Positions 1 through 8,818 are shown, numbered from the stretch's first letter. The stretch is DNA of 43,651 nt from Aeromicrobium sp. (GCA_014377785.1 JACMOZ010000162.1:1-43651), one strand, 5' to 3'. Notes: generated by a model not told the origin, from the letters alone. Translations and numbers: made by a program.

Positions 1-447
1 AACCGCGTGTTCCTGCCTCGTGCGGACATTGCGACAGAGACTCTTGTCGCGGGCCTGATTGATCTCGGCTGGGAAGTCGACGACGTCACTGCCTACCGGA
101 CCGTACGGGCCGCGCCACCGCCGGCGCCTACGCGCGAGGCAATCAAGACGGGCAAGTTCGACGCCGTGATGTTCACGTCATCGTCGACAGTTCGCAATCT
201 TGTCGGTATTGCCGGCAAGCCGCACGCGTCGACGATCATCGCATGTATCGGTCCGGCCACTGCCAAGACCGCCGAAGAGCACGGTTTGCGTGTCGATGTG
301 ATGGCCGAAACGCCTTCTGTCGATGTGCTTTCCGATGCCCTCGCCGCTTTCGGTGCAACGCGTCGTCTCGCGTTCATCGAAGCCGGGGAGCCGGTGACCA
401 AGCCGTCGCAGCGTCGTCCGTCGTCGCGCGCACGGAAGGCAACCTGA
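1..447 (+). CDS. hemD: Uroporphyrinogen-III synthase, C-terminal part (5' end outside window)
   Basis: The reading frame is open from the window edge to TGA at 445-447, giving about 148 residues. It begins with a segment like the second half of HemD (RVFLPRADIATETL), followed by YRTV and by DAVMFTSSSTVRNLV, the conserved Ser/Thr-rich stretch of this family, then IACIGPATAKTAEEHGL. HemD closes hydroxymethylbilane to uroporphyrinogen III in cytosolic haem synthesis. In many actinobacteria this domain is the C-terminal half of a fusion with uroporphyrinogen-III methyltransferase; the missing 5' end prevents a decision here. The Arg/Ser/Lys-rich tail (about the last 15 residues) looks disordered. 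hemB follows about 100 bases downstream on the same strand, which supports the assignment. Confidence 0.88.
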   Translation, partial: NRVFLPRADIATETLVAGLIDLGWEVDDVTAYRTVRAAPPPAPTREAIKTGKFDAVMFTSSSTVRNLVGIAGKPHASTIIACIGPATAKTAEEHGLRVDVMAETPSVDVLSDALAAFGATRRLAFIEAGEPVTKPSQRRPSSRARKAT

Positions 448-450
448 CTC

Positions 451-534
451 ATGAGCGAGCGTCAGCGAGCGACCATCAAGGGCCTCATGTCGATGCGTCC
501 TTACCGTTACTTCTTCAAGGGCGCGTCGGCATGA
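451..534 (+). CDS. Possible small ORF (27 residues) between hemD and hemB
   Basis: ATG at 451 opens a frame of 28 codons ending at TGA 532-534. The predicted peptide is short, basic and aromatic in its second half (RPYRYFFKG). The first 15 bases, ATGAGCGAGCGTCAG, recur with one change at 531-545 (ATGAGTGAGCGTCAG), where the frame stops after six codons and overlaps the hemB start. No clear ribosome binding site is visible. It may be a leader peptide, a relic, or just part of an intergenic repeat; no family was recognised. Confidence 0.25.
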   Translation: MSERQRATIKGLMSMRPYRYFFKGASA

Positions 535-547
535 GTGAGCGTCAGTC

Positions 548-1522
548 ATGACATTTCCGGCTGACCGTCCTCGCCGTCTGCGTTCTACGCAGGCGGTGCG
601 GCGGTTGGTTGCGGAGACTCACGTTCGGCCGTCGCAGCTCGTGTTGCCGATGTTCATTGCCGAAGGCCTCAGTGAACCCCGTCCGATCTCGAGTATGCCC
701 GGCGTCGTCCAACACACCCGCGAAAGCGCTCGCAGGGCCTATGCCGAAGCCGCTGTCCTCGGCCTTGGCGGAGTCATGCTGTTTGGCGTTCCCGAACACA
801 AAGACGCAACCGGCTCCGGTGCTCTCGATCCGCAGGGCATACTCAACCTGGCTCTCGCGGACGCCCGGGCCGAGGTCGGCGACGACCTTGTGGTCATGTC
901 AGACCTGTGCCTCGACGAATTCACCGACCACGGCCACTGCGGAGTCCTCGATGAGCGCGGCCGCATCGACAATGACGCGACCCTTGAGATCTACGGCCGC
1001 ATGGGTGTCGCCCAGGCCGAAGCCGGTGCGCACATGGTCGCACCCAGCGGCATGATGGACGGGCAGGTTGCGTTCATACGCTCGGCTCTCGATTCGGCTG
1101 GCTGGGCCTCCACGGGAATCTTGGCCTACGCAGCGAAGTATTCTTCTGCCTTCTACGGACCGTTCCGCGAAGCCGTCGACTCCTCGCTCCAGGGCGATCG
1201 CAAGACGTATCAGCAGGACCCGGCCAATGCGCGGGAGGCGATCCGCGAGGTTCTTCTCGACATCGAGGAGGGCGCCGACATCGTCATGGTCAAACCGGCG
1301 CTGTCATACCTCGACCTTATTGCCGACGTCCGTGCCACGGTGAACGTTCCGGTGGCGGCCTACAACGTGTCAGGCGAACTGGCGATGGTTGAGGCAGCAG
1401 CCGCCAACGGCTGGATCGACCGTGAGCGTGCGATCGACGAAATCCTCTTGTCGATCCGCCGCGCCGGAGCCGACATCGTGCTGACCTATTGGGCCACCGA
1501 AGTCGCTGCCCGCCTTCGTTAA
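548..1522 (+). CDS. hemB: Delta-aminolevulinic acid dehydratase (porphobilinogen synthase)
   Basis: The 324-residue product has the normal HemB length. It condenses two 5-aminolevulinate molecules to porphobilinogen in the cytosol. The two active-site lysines are visible as K197 ([11 protein letters not shown]) and K249 ([11 protein letters not shown]), the latter forming the Schiff base. The metal-binding segment reads [17 protein letters not shown]121 and C131 match two of the three zinc cysteines of the E. coli type, but the middle one is D123, giving a hybrid between the Cys-rich zinc site and the Asp-type magnesium site. The start ATG at 548 overlaps the end of a six-codon mini-frame. 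Its stop lies one base from the stop of the convergent lytic transglycosylase gene. Confidence 0.97.
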   Translation: MTFPADRPRRLRSTQAVRRLVAETHVRPSQLVLPMFIAEGLSEPRPISSMPGVVQHTRESARRAYAEAAVLGLGGVMLFGVPEHKDATGSGALDPQGILNLALADARAEVGDDLVVMSDLCLDEFTDHGHCGVLDERGRIDNDATLEIYGRMGVAQAEAGAHMVAPSGMMDGQVAFIRSALDSAGWASTGILAYAAKYSSAFYGPFREAVDSSLQGDRKTYQQDPANAREAIREVLLDIEEGADIVMVKPALSYLDLIADVRATVNVPVAAYNVSGELAMVEAAAANGWIDRERAIDEILLSIRRAGADIVLTYWATEVAARLR

Positions 1523-1523
1523 C

Positions 1524-2684
1524 TCAGTGGGTGAAGTCGTAGACGCAGTTGTCGTAGCTCGCCTTGGCCAAAAAGGGCGAATATTTCAATGCGCACTGGG
1601 CTTGGGCCTCAAGATTAGTGAGCGGGGCCGGATCGCTGGGGGGCGTCGTCGTGCCCCCGCCGGTCAATTCGCCGGCGATGCCGCCGACGGTCGTGCCGCC
1701 AGTGCTGCCACCTGTTCCTGTATCTCCAGTACCTCCAGTGCTTCCGCCCGAGGAACCGCTGCCCCCGGAGGAACCGGCGTCGGACTTGGACGGGGGCTTG
1801 CCGTTCGCCGTGTTCTCATCCTTCTGGGCCTTCCTGCGTTCCGCGGGAGTCAGCGTCTGGTCGTAGGACCTGCTCGTCAGGACCGAGGGCGAGATGTAGC
1901 CGTTGGGCGACTGGGTGAAGTCGCCCTGCGCATACCTTTCGGCGATCGCCAGGACGAGGTCCACATAGGAACTGGAGTGGTTGTAGCGGAGCACCGCAGC
2001 CGATGCGCCGGACTTGGTGCTCAGATCGCCTTCGCCGGCGCAAAGATAGACGCCGGCAGCAGTCGCCGCGTCGTCAATGTCCTGAGGGTTCTTTTTCTTG
2101 TCGCCGTCGGCGTCGACTCGCACGGACTTCCAGGTGCCGGGGATGAATTGCATGGGTCCGACAGCGCGATCGAAGACCGCATCCTTGTCGAGCGAGCCGT
2201 TGTCGGTGTCGTTGACCCTGGCGGTGCTGTTGGCGCCGTTGAGAGGGATGCCGTAAATACCGGGAGTGGAGACGCCCTCGGCGTTGACGGAGTTGCCTCC
2301 GGTGCGGCCGTGGTTGGATTCGACGCGGCCGATGGCAGCGATAAGGGTCCAAGGCACCTTGCAGGCAGGATCGGCCTTGCCGAGAAGAGTTTCGGCGCGA
2401 CGGTATGCAAGGACCGAGGCGGCTGGAATGCCGTTGGTCGACAGTGTCGACAAAGCATCCGCTGCACCGGCTCGATCATCGATGCCGGACGGGTTGCCGG
2501 ACTGGACACTGGCCGGTTGGTCAAACGCTGTGGTGGGAACGTCGGGCACGCCCGGGTCGCCGGCTGAGTCTGCCGCACTTGCCAGTCCTGTACTGGTCAG
2601 TGTCGCGCCCCACGCACCCACGAGAATTGCCATCGGTACGAGCGCGCTGGCTTTCTGCCACCGGGTGAGCTTGTGCACTCCCAT
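1524..2684 (-). CDS. Secreted MltB-type lytic transglycosylase
   Basis: The 386-residue protein begins with a Sec-type signal peptide: basic MGVHKLTRWQK, a hydrophobic core, and likely cleavage after ASA at residue 37. The catalytic domain follows, with the probable acid Glu122 in AAIGRVESNHG and the family motif AVGPMQFIPGTWK near residues 177-189. YLCAGEGDL and AVLRYNHSSSYVDLVLAIAERY match actinobacterial MltB-like transglycosylases that cleave peptidoglycan glycan strands. A low-complexity Gly/Ser/Thr linker (about residues 300-345) separates this from a short C-terminal segment with two cysteines. A longer frame starts at 2897, but ATG 2684 is preferred because GGAGGG sits 6 nt upstream and the signal peptide starts directly there. 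Substrate specificity is inferred from the family. Confidence 0.9.
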   Translation of the reverse strand: MGVHKLTRWQKASALVPMAILVGAWGATLTSTGLASAADSAGDPGVPDVPTTAFDQPASVQSGNPSGIDDRAGAADALSTLSTNGIPAASVLAYRRAETLLGKADPACKVPWTLIAAIGRVESNHGRTGGNSVNAEGVSTPGIYGIPLNGANSTARVNDTDNGSLDKDAVFDRAVGPMQFIPGTWKSVRVDADGDKKKNPQDIDDAATAAGVYLCAGEGDLSTKSGASAAVLRYNHSSSYVDLVLAIAERYAQGDFTQSPNGYISPSVLTSRSYDQTLTPAERRKAQKDENTANGKPPSKSDAGSSGGSGSSGGSTGGTGDTGTGGSTGGTTVGGIAGELTGGGTTTPPSDPAPLTNLEAQAQCALKYSPFLAKASYDNCVYDFTH

Positions 2685-2690
2685 GAATTG

Positions 2691-2696
2691 CCCTCC
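2691..2696 (-). promoter_or_regulatory. Ribosome binding site of the lytic transglycosylase gene
   Basis: GGAGGG on the minus strand, 6 nt before ATG at 2684. It decides the start against the longer in-frame extension to 2897. Confidence 0.75.
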
Positions 2697-2759
2697 ACTG
2701 CAGGGCGACCGCACATGCATCGCCTTTAGATAAAACTTGGTTGCAGGTGTAAACGAATG

Positions 2760-2789
2760 TTCCCGGCCACCAACGAGGGCGGCCGGGAA
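2760..2789. other. Strong inverted repeat in the intergenic region between the transglycosylase gene and hemL
   Basis: TTCCCGGCC (2760-2768) pairs perfectly with GGCCGGGAA (2781-2789) across a 12-base loop. The region between the divergent starts (2685-2896) contains no convincing gene. The hairpin could lie in the 5' leader of the transglycosylase mRNA. There is no U-tract, so an ordinary intrinsic terminator is unlikely. Confidence 0.4.
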
Positions 2790-2896
2790 ACCCGGAAATA
2801 CTCCTCTTACCAATTCAGAAATATCCAACGAGCGGTGAGGCACTTTGTTACGGGGGCTACTGGGCGCGGGTCGGCAGGTTTTTCGTATCGGGGACA

Positions 2897-4249
2897 ATGA
2901 TTAGTGTGAGCAATGACGATTCTGCAGTGCCGGTGTCTCAGGCGCTGTTCGCGCGCGCCAAAGCCGTCTCCCCCGGCGGGGTGAACTCTCCGGTGCGGGC
3001 GTTCCGCGCTGTCGGCGGAACCCCGCGATTCATGGCAAGCGGCAGCGGGGCCTTTCTCACCGACGTCGACGGAAATCGCTATGTCGACCTGGTCTCCTCT
3101 TGGGGACCACTGCTTCTCGGCCACGCTCACCCCGAAGTGATCGCGGCGGTCAATGACGCTGTGTCTCGAGGCACCTCGTTCGGTACGCCGAGTGAGCCCG
3201 AAGTTTTGCTCGCCGAGGAAATTGTCGCCCGCGCTCCTGCCGAACAGGTCCGGCTCGTGTCGTCGGGAACCGAAGCCACCATGTCCGCGATTCGGCTCGC
3301 CCGCGGATTCACCGGTCGGGACCTCATCATCAAATTCGCCGGTTGCTATCACGGCCATGTCGACGCGCTCCTCGCCGAAGCCGGGTCGGGGCTTGTCACG
3401 CTCGGACTGCCGGGCACACCCGGAGTCCCCAAGGAAGTCGCTGCCACCACCGTGGTGCTTCCCTACAATGACAGGGCCGCGGTCGAAGCGGCTTTTGCCG
3501 AGTATGGCGATCAGGTCGCTTGCCTCATCACCGAAGCCGCGGCTGGAAACATGGGTACTGTCCCTCCTCTTCCGGGCTTCAACGCCTTCCTCGCGCAAAT
3601 TTGCCGCAAACACAACGCGTTGTTCATCAGCGACGAAGTGATGACTGGTTTCCGGGTGAGCCGTTCGGGCCACTGGGGGCTTGACGGAGCCGTCGAAGGC
3701 TGGAAGCCGGACCTGGTGACTTTCGGCAAAGTCATGGGCGGCGGATTTCCCGCGGCGGCCTTTGGCGGTCGCTCGGATATCATGGACCACCTCGCACCGG
3801 TCGGACCCGTTTATCAGGCGGGCACTCTCTCGGGCAATCCCGTCGCCACGACGGCCGGTCTTGCCACACTTCGCCTGGCCACCGCCGACGTCTACGCGAA
3901 GCCCGACCGTACGGCTGCCCGGATCGGCGCCATGGCGAGCGAGGCACTGGCCGCCGAGGGCGTCGCGCATGTCGTCCAGGGTGCGGGCAATCTCTTCAGC
4001 GTCTTCTGGGGTGTCACGGACACGGTCACCGATTTCGCGGGAGCCCAGGCGCAGGAGGCCTGGCGCTATGGTGCGTTCTTTCACGCGATGCTCGACGCGG
4101 GCGTCTACCTCCCGCCAAGTGCCTTCGAGTCGTGGTTCGTCTCGGCGGCATTCGACGATCAGGTACTCAACATCATTGCCGGAGCCCTTCCGGCGGCAGC
4201 CAAAGCGGCAGCCCGTGCCACTCCCGACAAGCCTCTACCGAATCAGTAA
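2897..4249 (+). CDS. hemL: Glutamate-1-semialdehyde 2,1-aminomutase
   Basis: The 450-residue protein is of full family length and carries the hallmarks of Hem[13 protein letters not shown] at the N-terminus, [32 protein letters not shown], and the PLP-binding Lys278 in [11 protein letters not shown]. It converts glutamate-1-semialdehyde to 5-aminolevulinate, so this organism uses the C5 route. ATG 2897 is used here. GTG at 2906 is an alternative: GACAAT lies 7 nt before it, which would suit a leaderless start. The gene heads a unit running through the phosphatase into the cytochrome c maturation genes. Confidence 0.97.
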   Translation: MISVSNDDSAVPVSQALFARAKAVSPGGVNSPVRAFRAVGGTPRFMASGSGAFLTDVDGNRYVDLVSSWGPLLLGHAHPEVIAAVNDAVSRGTSFGTPSEPEVLLAEEIVARAPAEQVRLVSSGTEATMSAIRLARGFTGRDLIIKFAGCYHGHVDALLAEAGSGLVTLGLPGTPGVPKEVAATTVVLPYNDRAAVEAAFAEYGDQVACLITEAAAGNMGTVPPLPGFNAFLAQICRKHNALFISDEVMTGFRVSRSGHWGLDGAVEGWKPDLVTFGKVMGGGFPAAAFGGRSDIMDHLAPVGPVYQAGTLSGNPVATTAGLATLRLATADVYAKPDRTAARIGAMASEALAAEGVAHVVQGAGNLFSVFWGVTDTVTDFAGAQAQEAWRYGAFFHAMLDAGVYLPPSAFESWFVSAAFDDQVLNIIAGALPAAAKAAARATPDKPLPNQ

Positions 4250-4261
4250 GGCGAAAACTCC

Positions 4262-4912
4262 ATGACCGAAAAGACGATAGTTCACTTGATGCGGCACGGC
4301 GAGGTCCACAACCCCGAGGGCGTCCTTTACGGCCGTCTTGCGGACTATCACCTCTCTGACCTCGGGGTGCAAATGGCCGAACGCGTCGCCGAATCGATGA
4401 CCGGCCACGACGTCACCCACCTGGTCGCCTCCCCGCTCGAACGTGCACAGGAAACGGCGCAACCCTCAGCCAAGGTATTCAAGCTCGATATCACCACCGA
4501 CCCGCGCGTCATCGAGGCCGGCAACCAGTTCGAAGGAAAGACGTTTGGTGTCGGCGACGGTGCGCTGAAACGGCCGCAGAACTGGTGGCAGCTGCGCAAT
4601 CCGCTCAAACCCTCGTGGGGTGAGCCGTATGTCGAAATCGCCGCACGTATGCAGGCCGCGATAGCCGATGCACGGGATGCCGCCCGCGGGCACGAAGCGC
4701 TCATCGTGTCGCATCAATTGCCGGTCTGGATCGCCCGCATGTCCCTTGAAGACCGCCGCTATTTCCACGACCCGCGCAAACGCCTTTGTTCGTTGGCCAG
4801 CCTGACGTCGGTGACGTTCGAAGGCGACCGTTTCGTGTCGCTCTGCTATACCGAACCCGCCGCCGACCTGATCCCCGAAGCGTTGCGAAGGAAGTTCGTC
4901 GGCGGAGCATGA
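4262..4912 (+). CDS. Histidine phosphatase family protein (phosphoglycerate mutase-like)
   Basis: This 216-residue protein has the branch signature LMRHGEVHN with the phospho-accepting His12, followed by LYGRLADYHLSDLGVQMAERVAE and ASPLERAQETA. IVSHQLPVWIARM supplies the second conserved histidine. Members dephosphorylate varied small phosphoesters or act as mutases; the true substrate cannot be read from sequence. It starts 12 bases after hemL and its stop overlaps the start of the next gene (ATGA at 4909-4912). A homologue in this position between hemL and the ResA-like gene is common in actinobacteria. A direct role in haem or cytochrome c assembly is not shown. Confidence 0.88.
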   Translation: MTEKTIVHLMRHGEVHNPEGVLYGRLADYHLSDLGVQMAERVAESMTGHDVTHLVASPLERAQETAQPSAKVFKLDITTDPRVIEAGNQFEGKTFGVGDGALKRPQNWWQLRNPLKPSWGEPYVEIAARMQAAIADARDAARGHEALIVSHQLPVWIARMSLEDRRYFHDPRKRLCSLASLTSVTFEGDRFVSLCYTEPAADLIPEALRRKFVGGA

Positions 4913-5484
4913 AAACTACTCTGCGTCTTTTGACGGCTGTGGGGATCGTCTTGCTCGCAGCCGGCTGTGGCGGTCCCAAAACCGACGGCACACAGGGCGG
5001 ATACGTCAGCGGCACAGGAGACAACAAGATCGTGCAGATCGCGCCGGCGGAGCGCAAGACGGCTCCGATCATTAGCGGGAAAGACCTTGAGGGCAACCCG
5101 ATCTCCACGGCCGACTGGGCCGGCAAGACCGTCGTGATCAACCTCTGGGGTTCGTGGTGCCCGCCGTGCCGCAAAGAGTCGCCGGCTCTCGACGCCGTCG
5201 CGCGTGCGATGAAGCCCAAGGGCGTCGAGTTCATCGGCATAGCCGTTCGCGAGGACGCGGCGACGACCCTCGCCTTCGATCGCAAGCACGACATCTCTTA
5301 CCCGAGCATTTCGGACACGAGCGGCGCGCAGGTCCTCGGTTTTGCCAAGAGTCTGCCTTCGGCCGCCATCCCCACGACCTGGATCATCGATGCCAAGGGC
5401 CGCGTCGCGGCCCGCATCATCGACGTCGTCACCGAGTCGACGTTGACCGGGCTCATCGAAGACGTGAAGAAGAGCACTTTGTGA
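4909..5484 (+). CDS. resA: ResA/TlpA-type thioredoxin-like lipoprotein
   Basis: The 191-residue product starts with a lipoprotein signal peptide ending in the lipobox LAAGC (Cys20), so it should be tethered to the outer face of the membrane. The thioredoxin fold carries the active site GSWCPPCRKE (Cys84, Cys87) after VVINLWG, and the cis-proline loop AIPTTWIID. Such proteins reduce the haem-binding cysteines of apocytochrome c. CcdA, which would deliver electrons to it, is encoded immediately downstream with a GTGA overlap. ATG 4909 is chosen over an in-frame start 41 codons upstream because it begins the signal peptide and overlaps the previous stop. Confidence 0.92.
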   Translation: MKTTLRLLTAVGIVLLAAGCGGPKTDGTQGGYVSGTGDNKIVQIAPAERKTAPIISGKDLEGNPISTADWAGKTVVINLWGSWCPPCRKESPALDAVARAMKPKGVEFIGIAVREDAATTLAFDRKHDISYPSISDTSGAQVLGFAKSLPSAAIPTTWIIDAKGRVAARIIDVVTESTLTGLIEDVKKSTL

Positions 5485-6230
5485 GCGATTGGTTCTCCAA
5501 CACGGCCCTTTCGGGCTCTCTCGTCCTCGCCGTGCCGATTGCGATCCTTGCCGGGCTCGTGTCCTTCTTCTCACCATGCGTCATGCCGTTGCTGCCGGGC
5601 TACCTCTCCTACATCACCGGGCTCGCGGTCACTGATCTCGACGGCGGCAAACGCGGTCGTATGCTCGCGGGCTCGACACTTTTCGTTCTCGGTTTCACGG
5701 CGGTGTTCGTAAGCCTGGGCGTGGCCTTCGGTTCGATTGGTATGCAACTCGCCGAGCATGCGCGAACGCTGTCGATCATCACTGGTTTTCTGATCATCGT
5801 CCTGGGCTTCGCCTTCATCGGCTGGATCCCGCTGATGCAGCGCGAGGTCCGGATCCATTCGGTGCCGGCCATCGGCCTGGCTGCCGCTCCGCTCCTCGGC
5901 ATCTTCTTCGCAGTGGGCTGGACCCCTTGCATCGGCCCAACCCTCGCCGTCGTCCTCGGTATGAGCATGACGCCGGGTGCAAGCACGGGCCGTGGAGCAT
6001 TCCTGACGTTTGCCTATTGCCTCGGTCTGGGCATCCCGTTTATCCTCGCGGCCCTCGGCTTTGGCCGCTTCATGCATACGATCGAATGGTTCAAAAAACA
6101 TCAGCGTGCCGTCTCGCTGGTCGGCGGCGGGCTGTTGATAGTCGTGGGCATCATGCTTGTGACGGGTTCATGGGACTCGCTCGTCAACGAGATGCGCAGT
6201 TGGTTCCCCGGATATGAGACCGTCATATGA
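5481..6230 (+). CDS. ccdA: CcdA-type thiol-disulfide transmembrane protein
   Basis: The 249-residue integral membrane protein has about six hydrophobic segments. The two redox cysteines of the family are visible: Cys33 in FFSPCVMPLLPGYLSYITG and Cys150 in GWTPCIGPTLAVVLG. It carries electrons from cytoplasmic thioredoxin across the membrane to the ResA-like protein. GTG 5481 overlaps the stop of the preceding gene, and the sequence from there reads straight into the first membrane segment; an upstream in-frame extension reaches into the preceding gene and is rejected. Its stop overlaps the resB start (ATGA). Confidence 0.94.
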   Translation: MSDWFSNTALSGSLVLAVPIAILAGLVSFFSPCVMPLLPGYLSYITGLAVTDLDGGKRGRMLAGSTLFVLGFTAVFVSLGVAFGSIGMQLAEHARTLSIITGFLIIVLGFAFIGWIPLMQREVRIHSVPAIGLAAAPLLGIFFAVGWTPCIGPTLAVVLGMSMTPGASTGRGAFLTFAYCLGLGIPFILAALGFGRFMHTIEWFKKHQRAVSLVGGGLLIVVGIMLVTGSWDSLVNEMRSWFPGYETVI

Positions 6231-7765
6231 GCACTGACGCCCCCGCCCTCAGGCCTCGCGAATTCGGTCGCTGGATCTGGCGGCAGCTGACCTCGATGCG
6301 TACGGCCCTGTTCCTCCTCCTCCTGCTCGCGCTCGCGGCGGTGCCGGGATCGCTGATTCCGCAGCGGGGCGTCGACCCGCAAAAAGTCGAGGTCTATTTC
6401 CTCAATCACACGTCGAGCGCGCCAATCATGGAGAAGTTCGGCCTGTTCTCCATTTATACGTCGCCGTGGTTCAGTTCGATCTATCTTCTTCTGCTCGTCT
6501 CGCTCGTCGGCTGCATCATTCCCCGCGTCGGCGTCTACTACCGGGCGCTGCGGGCACGGCCGCCCAAAGCTCCACGCAACTTCGCCCGCCTTGCGGCTTC
6601 GGCGACGTTTGAGACCTCCGCCCCCGTCGAGGAGGTGCTGGCCGTGGGCCGCAAGACGATCGGACGCGCCCGCATCGACCAGGTCGACAATGAGGTCCGC
6701 GCCGAGCGCGGTTATCTCCGCGAGGCTGGCAACCTGATCTTCCATATTTGTCTCGTCATCGTCCTCGTTGGCGTCGCTACAGGTGCACTGTATGGCTATC
6801 GCGGCAGCGCGATCGTTGCCGAGGACGCCGGCTTCTCGAACACCTTGACGCAGTACGACGACTTCAGTTCGGGCGCTCTCTATGACACGGACAACCTCGC
6901 GCCGTTCTCGCTGACCCTCGACAAGTTCCGCGCCAGGTTTCAGGTGGATGGGCCGCAGCGCGGCGCGCCGCGATCTTTCAAGGCGACGGGCACGTACGTC
7001 CCCAAACCGGGCGAGGCGCAGTTGCCATTCTCGATCACGGTCAACCACCCGCTTGACATCAACGGCACTTCGGTCTTCCTCGTCGGGCAGGGCTATGCGC
7101 CGGTCATCAAGGTCACCGACGCGCAGGGCAACGTGGCCTTCGAGGGTGCCGTGCCGTTCCTTCCCAGCGACGCGACCTACACGTCGACCGGCGTCGTCAA
7201 GGTGCCGGACGCGAAGCCTTCACAATTGGGCTTTCAGGGGTTCTTCCTGCCCACGGCGGTCTCGGAGGGCAAGAAGGCGCCGGTCTCGATCTATCCCGGC
7301 GCGGTCAATCCCTTGCTCGGGCTGTTCGCCTATTCGGGCGACCTCGGACTCGACAAGGGCACGCCTCAGTCGGTGTTCATCCTCAATAAAGACAAGCTGA
7401 AGCAGTTCACGAACAAGGACGGCACTCCGCTGCGCCTCAGCCTGTCGCCGGGGCAAATGGTCGATCTCCCGGACGGCGGCAATCTGCAGTTTGTTGGGCT
7501 GAAGACGTTTGTGAAATTCCAGTTCAGTTCCTCGCCACTGCTGAAGATCCCGTTGTACGGGATTTCGCTCGGCGTCCTCGGCCTGATGATGTCGCTCACC
7601 ATCAAACCCCGTCGTACCTGGATTCGTGCCAGCCGCGAGGGCTCAAGTACCGTGGTGGAGATCGCTGTACTGGATCGGGTGTCCCGCGGGGATCTGCCAG
7701 TCAATCTCGATGATTTCGTCGAGCGTTTCAAGTCTGCGCTCGCAGAGAAAAAGGACGATGCATGA
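6227..7765 (+). CDS. resB: Cytochrome c biogenesis protein ResB
   Basis: The 512-residue protein has the ResB/Ccs1 layout. A first membrane helix at residues 19-38 (MRTALFLLLLLALAAVPGSLIPQRGVD) is followed by FSIYTSPWFSSIYLLLLVSLVGCIIPR, a third helix near residues 165-190 (LIFHICLVIVLVGVATGALYG), a large extracytoplasmic domain, and a last helix near residue 445. PGSLIPQRGVDP and the WFSSIY segment are typical of actinobacterial ResB. With CcsB it forms the system II haem export and haem-apocytochrome ligation complex. It overlaps both neighbours by four bases or fewer. Confidence 0.94.
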   Translation: MSTDAPALRPREFGRWIWRQLTSMRTALFLLLLLALAAVPGSLIPQRGVDPQKVEVYFLNHTSSAPIMEKFGLFSIYTSPWFSSIYLLLLVSLVGCIIPRVGVYYRALRARPPKAPRNFARLAASATFETSAPVEEVLAVGRKTIGRARIDQVDNEVRAERGYLREAGNLIFHICLVIVLVGVATGALYGYRGSAIVAEDAGFSNTLTQYDDFSSGALYDTDNLAPFSLTLDKFRARFQVDGPQRGAPRSFKATGTYVPKPGEAQLPFSITVNHPLDINGTSVFLVGQGYAPVIKVTDAQGNVAFEGAVPFLPSDATYTSTGVVKVPDAKPSQLGFQGFFLPTAVSEGKKAPVSIYPGAVNPLLGLFAYSGDLGLDKGTPQSVFILNKDKLKQFTNKDGTPLRLSLSPGQMVDLPDGGNLQFVGLKTFVKFQFSSSPLLKIPLYGISLGVLGLMMSLTIKPRRTWIRASREGSSTVVEIAVLDRVSRGDLPVNLDDFVERFKSALAEKKDDA

Positions 7766-8691
7766 GCCTCGCCGACTACGCCAACTTCTCGAACTATGCC
7801 GTTGCCTCGGCAACCGTCGTCCTTGCCCTGTCCTGGCTTGCTTATCTCGCCGAGTGGGGCTTCGCCCGCCAAGTGGTGCCGAGCAAGGAACTCGTCGGAG
7901 CAGGAGCAGCCGCTCCCGTCCAGGGAGAACTTCCCGAACGCAGCCAAGTTGCCGGCGGTATCGGCACGTCTCTCGCCTCGCTCGCCATGGTCGTGCTGCT
8001 CGCCGCTGTCGTCGCCCGCGGACTCGCCGCCGAACGTGTGCCGTGGGGCAACATGTACGAATTCTCCTGTATGGCGATCCTTGTCGCCCTTGTCGCCTAC
8101 CTTGTACTGGTCCGAGCCTGGGACATCAGCTGGCTCGGGCCGATCGTCACAGGCTTTGGCACGATCGTCCTCGGCCTCTCGATGCTGGTCTACGTGCCGG
8201 CCGGTCCGCTGGTTCCGGCGCTGCACTCATACTGGCTGTACATCCACGTCGTCGGTGCGATGGTGGCTGGCAGCGCGTTCCTCGTGGGCGCCGCGTCCTC
8301 GGCGCTCTACCTCGTCAAGGCGCGCGCCGAGCGCCTCACACCCGTGGGCGAGCGCGTCGGCTACATCTGGCGACTCCCTTCCTCGGCTGCGATGGATCAG
8401 ATTTCTTTCCGCGTGCATGCTTTTGCATTCCCGATCTGGACGTTTGCCGCCCTGATCGCCGGGCCGATCTGGGCGCAGTATGCGTGGGGTCGTTATTGGG
8501 GCTGGGATCCGAAGGAAGTCTGGGCGTTCGTGACTTGGGTCGTCTATGCGGGTTATCTCCATGCACGGGTCACAGCCGGCTGGAAGGGCAAGGCCGCCGC
8601 GATCATCGCGATTATCGGCTTCGCCACGTTCATCTTCAACTTCGTGGGCGTCAACATTTACGTACCCGGCCTGCATTCCTACGCCAAATAG
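7762..8691 (+). CDS. ccsB: Cytochrome c biogenesis protein CcsB (ResC/CcsA family)
   Basis: The 309-residue multi-spanning membrane protein contains the haem-handling tryptophan-rich motif YAWGRYWGWDPKEVW near residues 240-254, diagnostic of the CcsA/ResC family. Conserved histidines appear in YWLYIHVVGAM, RVHAFAFPIW and VVYAGYLHAR. It should export haem and ligate it to apocytochrome c together with ResB, using cysteines kept reduced by ResA and CcdA. It is the last gene of the unit; the first copy of an intergenic inverted repeat follows 9 bases after the stop. Confidence 0.95.
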   Translation: MSLADYANFSNYAVASATVVLALSWLAYLAEWGFARQVVPSKELVGAGAAAPVQGELPERSQVAGGIGTSLASLAMVVLLAAVVARGLAAERVPWGNMYEFSCMAILVALVAYLVLVRAWDISWLGPIVTGFGTIVLGLSMLVYVPAGPLVPALHSYWLYIHVVGAMVAGSAFLVGAASSALYLVKARAERLTPVGERVGYIWRLPSSAAMDQISFRVHAFAFPIWTFAALIAGPIWAQYAWGRYWGWDPKEVWAFVTWVVYAGYLHARVTAGWKGKAAAIIAIIGFATFIFNFVGVNIYVPGLHSYAK

Positions 8692-8699
8692 CCCCCTGA

Positions 8700-8774
8700 C
8701 GGTTTACCACGAGGCCTCGGCAAACTGTCATGTCACGGAGGAAACTTCCCGCGTGGGGTGGCAGTTTCCCACGG
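8700..8774. repeat. Intergenic inverted-repeat element, copy 1
   Basis: The element shares the block GTTTACCACGAGGCCTCGG with copy 3 and TTACCACGAGGCCTCGGCAA with copy 2. An inner stem pairs AAACTGTCA with TGGCAGTTT, with one G-U pair, around a core GGAAACTTCCC. Copies 2 and 3 are at 21417-21492 and 40087-40178. It lies just downstream of ccsB. Confidence 0.75.
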
Positions 8775-8818
8775 TGCGTATGACGTTCTGTCACGATGCC
8801 GTTTTTGAGCGGCGTGGC

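Noticed and set aside
1620-1790. Low-complexity repeats that could be taken for a repeat array
   Set aside because: They encode the Gly/Ser/Thr linker of the lytic transglycosylase and keep its frame.
2685-2759. Riboswitch of the c-di-AMP type before the transglycosylase gene
   Set aside because: The conserved purine-rich blocks of that class could not be found; only an isolated hairpin is visible.
2807-4084. 425-codon open frame on the minus strand over hemL
   Set aside because: It is fully antisense to a complete hemL, arises from GC-rich codon structure, and its sequence shows no family features.
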